Shown: in pieces, positions 58,818 to 64,000 of the stretch
Layout: each line of letters opens with the position of its first letter
Position numbering within the stretch: the first letter of the stretch is position 1
Source: Roseateles oligotrophus
GTDB lineage: Bacteria; Pseudomonadota; Gammaproteobacteria; Burkholderiales; Burkholderiaceae_C
DNA: 64,000 bases
Reading direction: 5' to 3'
NCBI RefSeq assembly: GCF_025717515.1
Contig: NZ_JAJIRN010000005.1
Location: 124,001 to 188,000 of the forward strand
Made by a program: the position numbers and the translations under genes
The notes under the pieces: generated by a model
The model's database searches: none
What the model saw: only the letters and a program-made list of their open reading frames with translations
What the model was told of the DNA's origin: nothing

Positions 58818-58955
58818 CACTGCCTGTTTAAGGCATAACCTCTGGCGCAATATTTGCGCGCCAGGAGCCCTTCGGCAAATTGCCTTAGAGCCCCAAAGGT
58901 GGCGTAAGCCACCCACCCTCCGCCGCCTTCGGGCTCCGGAGGGTTTCTCGTTTTG
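58818..58955 (+). ncRNA. Possible structured RNA downstream of ubiD
   Basis: The 358-bp gap between convergent ubiD and gntR (58791-59148) has a chain of stems on the plus strand: TGCCT GTTTA AGGCA, CTGGCGC with GCGCCAG, the GNRA hairpin GGTGGC GTAA GCCACC, and a terminator stem. An alternative pairing TAAGGCA with TGCCTTA competes with the first hairpin. No Rfam family is recognised. It may be a long 3' UTR, a repeat element or a small RNA. The rest (58956-59148) shows nothing clear. Confidence 0.35.
58915..58954 (+). terminator. Terminator after ubiD
   Basis: ACCCTCCG (58915-58922) pairs perfectly with CGGAGGGT (58937-58944); TTCTCGTTTT follows. A long but interrupted T-tract suggests a moderately strong intrinsic terminator for ubiD. 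Confidence 0.65.
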
Positions 58956-59148
58956 GGCGGCTATTTTTTTGAAGTTAGGCGTCGAGTCGCACAAGCTAAA
59001 GCAGTCTTACTTGATGTCGGTGCGGCGGCTCAGGATTGGTAGATAGGCCTTTTGGGCAATGTCGCCTAGGCCGATCACGGTTAAGCGCAAAGATGAGGCT
59101 CTTCAAAAACTGGAGTTTGGTCAGCGTGACAGCTAGTTCGATCAGGGC

Positions 59149-59796
59149 TTACTTAGAACTGCTCGCGGCAGCCAGTCCGTTGTCAAAATGCTCGCGCATC
59201 AAACGCGCCGCGTCCTCGCCACGGCGCTGTGACAAGGCGGTCATCAGCGCCCGGTGTTCCTGGAGCGACTCATCCAGTCGCCCTTGCTTGAACAGCGAAT
59301 GGTGGCGATTGAGCTTCATCACCCGGCGCAGATCGGTGACGATTTGCTGGCGCCAGCGGTTGCCCTCAATCTCCAGCAGTCGCAGATGGAACTGCTCATT
59401 GGCGGCAAAGAAGGCATCGCGCTCGCCGGCTTGGCGTTCCAGCGCCTGATGCAGCAACTGCAATTCGGCGAGCTCGCTTTCTTCGGCGCCGCTGGCCACC
59501 CGCGCCGCCGCATCGCTCTCCAATAGTGCCAATAGTTGGTAAGCCTCGCGCACATCGCGCTCGCTCATCTCGGTCACATAGGCGCCGCGCCGCACCTTCA
59601 TCGTGACCAGGCCTTCGGCGGCCAGAACCTTTAATGCCTCGCGCAGCGGCGTGCGACTGATGCCCAGTTCGGCGCAAAGTTTGAGCTCGTCGATCCAGGC
59701 GCCGGGCTCCAACTCGCGGCCGAAGATTTGTTGGCGCAAACGCTCCGCCACCTCTTGATACAAGGCGCGTGGGGCGAGCGTGAGCGGGGCGGACAT
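59149..59796 (-). CDS. GntR-family (FadR subfamily) regulator
   Basis: 215 residues. N-terminal winged helix (about 10-75: ALYQEVAERLRQQI, LGISRTPLREALKVLAAEG, RRGAYVTEMS) and a C-terminal all-helical FCD effector domain (about 85-210) with possible metal ligands in NEQFHLRLLEIEGN and EHRALMTALSQR. It is divergently oriented to the methylmalonyl-CoA mutase gene with a 100-bp gap, so local control of propionate/methylmalonyl-CoA genes is likely (inference); the effector is unknown. An AT-rich TTATAATTAT near 59842 may overlap promoter and operator. Confidence 0.9.
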   Translation of the reverse strand: MSAPLTLAPRALYQEVAERLRQQIFGRELEPGAWIDELKLCAELGISRTPLREALKVLAAEGLVTMKVRRGAYVTEMSERDVREAYQLLALLESDAAARVASGAEESELAELQLLHQALERQAGERDAFFAANEQFHLRLLEIEGNRWRQQIVTDLRRVMKLNRHHSLFKQGRLDESLQEHRALMTALSQRRGEDAARLMREHFDNGLAAASSSK

Positions 59797-59896
59797 GTCG
59801 AAAAGTGACTTTAGCTTGTCAGTGTAGCGTCAATTTTGAATTTATAATTATGAATGATTGGCGCGCTATCATGCGGCGTCTGCAGGAGTTTGCCCC

Positions 59897-62052
<2,156 letters not shown>

Positions 62053-62056
<4 letters not shown>

Positions 62057-62502
62057 GCAACTTTAGTTTCCAGCCGGTGCAGGCCGAAGATTTTGAAGCG
62101 ATGCTTGCACTGCGCATGACGGCCTTGCGCGAGAGCCTGGAGCGGCTGGGGCGGTTTGATCTGCAGCGCGGGCGCGAGCGTTTTCAGGCCGCGTTCGCGC
62201 CCGAGTTCATGCAGCACATCTGCTGCGGCGCCGAGCGCATCGGCTTCATGACCTTGAAACCCGACGGTGCCATGCTCAAGCTTGAGCAGTTGTATGTGGC
62301 GCCTGAGCGGCAAGACCAGCGCGTCGGCGCCTGGGTGATCAGCTGGGTCAAGGACCGCGCCCGCGCGGCGGGGCAAGACGTGACGCTGTCGGCGCTCAAG
62401 CAGAGTGACGCCAATCGTTTCTATCTGCGCCATGGTTTTAAACAAGTGGGCGAAAGCGATTTCGATATCGACTATCGCTGGACATGTGAGGTTGCGCGGT
62501 GA
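62053..62502 (+). CDS. GNAT N-acetyltransferase
   Basis: 149-residue GCN5-related acetyltransferase with the acetyl-CoA-binding motif A region [18 protein letters not shown] and the C-terminal [18 protein letters not shown]. Substrate unknown. It overlaps mcm and meaB by 4 nt each, which is unusually tight for a GNAT. A role in acylation control of the propionate enzymes is conceivable but unproven. Confidence 0.88.
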
Positions 62503-63479
62503 GCTTGGCCGCCGCTCTTTTGGCCGGCCCCGGTGCGCCACAACGCCGTGCGATGGCCAAGGCGATCACGCTTTTGGAGTCCACGCGGCCTGACCATCGC
62601 GTGCAAGCGGACGCCTTGCTGACCGAGCTGCTGCCGCATACTGGTAAATCGTTTCGCCTGGGTATTTCCGGCGTGCCCGGCGTGGGAAAAAGCACCTTCA
62701 TCGAGGCGCTGGGCCTGTTCTTGATAGAGCGCGGCCACCGCGTTGCGGTGCTGGCGGTGGACCCGTCCAGCAGCCTCTCGGGCGGCTCCATCCTGGGTGA
62801 CAAGACCCGCATGGAGCGCTTGTCCATGGATGAGCGCGCCTATATTCGCCCCAGCCCCAGTAGCGGTACCTTGGGCGGGGTTGCAGACAAGACCCGCGAA
62901 GCGATGCTGGTCTGCGAGGCGGCCGGCTTTGACATCGTCATCGTCGAGACCGTCGGCGTCGGCCAGAGCGAGACGGCGGTGGCCGGCATGACGGATATGT
63001 ATGTGTTGCTGCAACTGCCCAATGCCGGCGACGATTTGCAGGCGATCAAGAAGGGCGTGATGGAGCTGGCCGATCTGGTCGTCATCAACAAGGCCGATCT
63101 GGACTGGGCCGCGGCCACCCGCGCGCAGGCGCAGATCGGCTCCAGCCTGCGCCATTATGGACACTCGGGCCAGCAGGCCAGTCATCCGCGCGTGTTACAA
63201 GTTAGCGCGCTGAAGGCCTCGGGACTCGACGAATTCTGGTCGGCGGTGGAGTTGTATCGCAAGGAGCAGGCCTCGAGTGGCGGGCTTGAGGCAAAGCGCC
63301 GGGCCCAAGCGCAGGACTGGATGTGGGAACGCATCCACAGCGGCCTGCGCCAGCAGTTCGCCGAGTCGCCGGCGGTGCGAGACTTGCTGCCCGAGGTCAC
63401 CGGCCAGGTTTTGCAAGGCCAAATGGCGGCATCGACCGCCGCCCGCCAGTTACTGAATCGATTTTCTGGAAAGGTTTGA
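62499..63479 (+). CDS. meaB: MeaB-type mutase-associated GTPase
   Basis: 326 residues (GTG start). G3E-family GTPase: Walker [10 protein letters not shown] (58-66), switch-like [23 protein letters not shown] base motif in [17 protein letters not shown]-like [10 protein letters not shown]. MeaB protects and reloads cobalamin in methylmalonyl-CoA mutase. Order mcm-GNAT-meaB-pccB is coherent. GTG is supported by overlap with the upstream stop. Confidence 0.96.
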   Translation: MSLAAALLAGPGAPQRRAMAKAITLLESTRPDHRVQADALLTELLPHTGKSFRLGISGVPGVGKSTFIEALGLFLIERGHRVAVLAVDPSSSLSGGSILGDKTRMERLSMDERAYIRPSPSSGTLGGVADKTREAMLVCEAAGFDIVIVETVGVGQSETAVAGMTDMYVLLQLPNAGDDLQAIKKGVMELADLVVINKADLDWAAATRAQAQIGSSLRHYGHSGQQASHPRVLQVSALKASGLDEFWSAVELYRKEQASSGGLEAKRRAQAQDWMWERIHSGLRQQFAESPAVRDLLPEVTGQVLQGQMAASTAARQLLNRFSGKV

Positions 63480-63481
63480 AT

Positions 63482-64000
63482 ATGCATGACATCCAACAAC
63501 GGCTGGAAGAGAAACGTGCCCAGGCCCGCCTCGGCGGCGGCGAGAAGCGCATTGCCGCGCAGCACGCCAAGGGCAAGCTGACCGCGCGCGAGCGGCTCGA
63601 GCTGCTGTTTGACGAGGGCACTTTCGAGGAATGGGATATGTTCGTCGAACACCGCTGCGTCGACTTCGGCATGCAAGACAACAAGATCCCCGGTGACGGT
63701 GTGGTCACCGGTTACGGCATGATCAATGGCCGCCTGGCCTTCAGCTTCAGCCAGGACTTCACCGTCTTCGGCGGAGCCTTGAGCGAGTCGCATGCGGAGA
63801 AGATCTGCAAGGTGATGGACCAGGCGATGAAGGTCGGCGCGCCGGTGATCGGCCTCAACGACTCGGGCGGCGCGCGCATTCAGGAGGGTGTGGCCTCGCT
63901 GGGTGGCTATGCCGATGTGTTTCAAAAAAATGTGCTGGCCAGCGGCGTGATCCCGCAGATCAGCATGATCATGGGGCCTTGCGCGGGCGGCGCGGTCTAT
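63482..64000 (+). CDS. pccB: Propionyl-CoA carboxylase beta subunit, 5' part (cut by window edge)
   Basis: Open frame starting ATG 63482, 2 nt after the meaB stop and continuing beyond the window, so no stop is visible. The 173 residues seen begin [20 protein letters not shown] and contain [52 protein letters not shown] and the CoA-loop [12 protein letters not shown], all typical of the carboxyltransferase beta chain. Context favours propionyl-CoA over acetyl- or methylcrotonyl-CoA specificity. Confidence 0.95.
   Translation, partial: MHDIQQRLEEKRAQARLGGGEKRIAAQHAKGKLTARERLELLFDEGTFEEWDMFVEHRCVDFGMQDNKIPGDGVVTGYGMINGRLAFSFSQDFTVFGGALSESHAEKICKVMDQAMKVGAPVIGLNDSGGARIQEGVASLGGYADVFQKNVLASGVIPQISMIMGPCAGGAVY

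Noticed and set aside
58840-58890. Cobalamin riboswitch near the B12-dependent mutase (GCCAGGAG resembles the B12 box)
   Set aside because: The other conserved cobalamin elements are missing, and the terminator and a convergent gene separate it from the mutase.

Overview
The window looks like a chromosomal segment of a Burkholderiales betaproteobacterium. The evidence is high GC with strong third-position bias, the order SPOR-cvpA-purF-metZ-gltX, a dapC-dapD-pilU-dapE cluster, smc-zipA-ligA, an Ohr/OhrR pair, and a complete set of ordinary housekeeping genes. A Roseateles/Paucibacter/Rubrivivax-like relative is my best guess, but this is inference from gene order and protein style. I see no phage, insertion sequence, CRISPR array, rRNA or origin.

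Layout. 1-5151: a SPOR protein (cut at the left edge), CvpA, PurF, MetZ and GltX, tightly packed. 5137-6192: two copies of a tRNA-Ala(GGC)/Glu(TTC)/Asp(GTC) unit, each with processing-type stems and its own terminator. 6323-9493: LexA with two SOS boxes, a divergent asparaginase, Ohr/OhrR and a DUF1304 protein. 9495-16854 (minus): an ABC-F ATPase, PrmB and the DAP/lysine genes dapE, dapD and dapC with pilU inside. 16893-17974: a small SET-domain protein beside QueF. 18191-26177: SMC, a ZipA-like protein, a CNNM/CorC-type protein and LigA. 26178-36834: WaaA, a phosphomannomutase, a LytS/LytTR-type two-component pair, a solute-binding protein, an EamA transporter, an AcoR-like regulator lacking its AAA+ domain, and a large PulE/GspE ATPase with four MshEN-like motifs.

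37050-40919: pyroglutamyl peptidase, an orphan zf-HC2 mini-protein, and a bufferin-type operon (DUF2282 Cys-rich precursor, DUF692/MNIO enzyme, DUF2063 partner, DoxX). This is the most interesting locus: a ribosomally made, post-translationally modified metal-binding peptide system. 40897-48040 (minus): TolA, TolR, TolQ, YbgC, an aminotransferase, NusB, RibH, a RibB with a degenerate GTP-cyclohydrolase II domain, and RibD. A 148-bp palindromic element lies where ribE usually sits. 48046-53956: RdgC and a minor-pilin cluster. 54063-56950: NrdR, GlyA with a ZTP-type riboswitch leader, and a lytic transglycosylase. 57213-64000: UbiD, then a propionate/methylmalonyl-CoA module (GntR regulator, methylmalonyl-CoA mutase, a GNAT acetyltransferase, MeaB, and the start of propionyl-CoA carboxylase beta).

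Functional themes are cell envelope and division (SPOR, CvpA, Tol, ZipA, SMC, DAP, WaaA), type IV pilus machinery scattered over three loci, one-carbon/purine and riboflavin metabolism, stress response (LexA, OhrR, bufferin) and odd-chain acyl-CoA catabolism.
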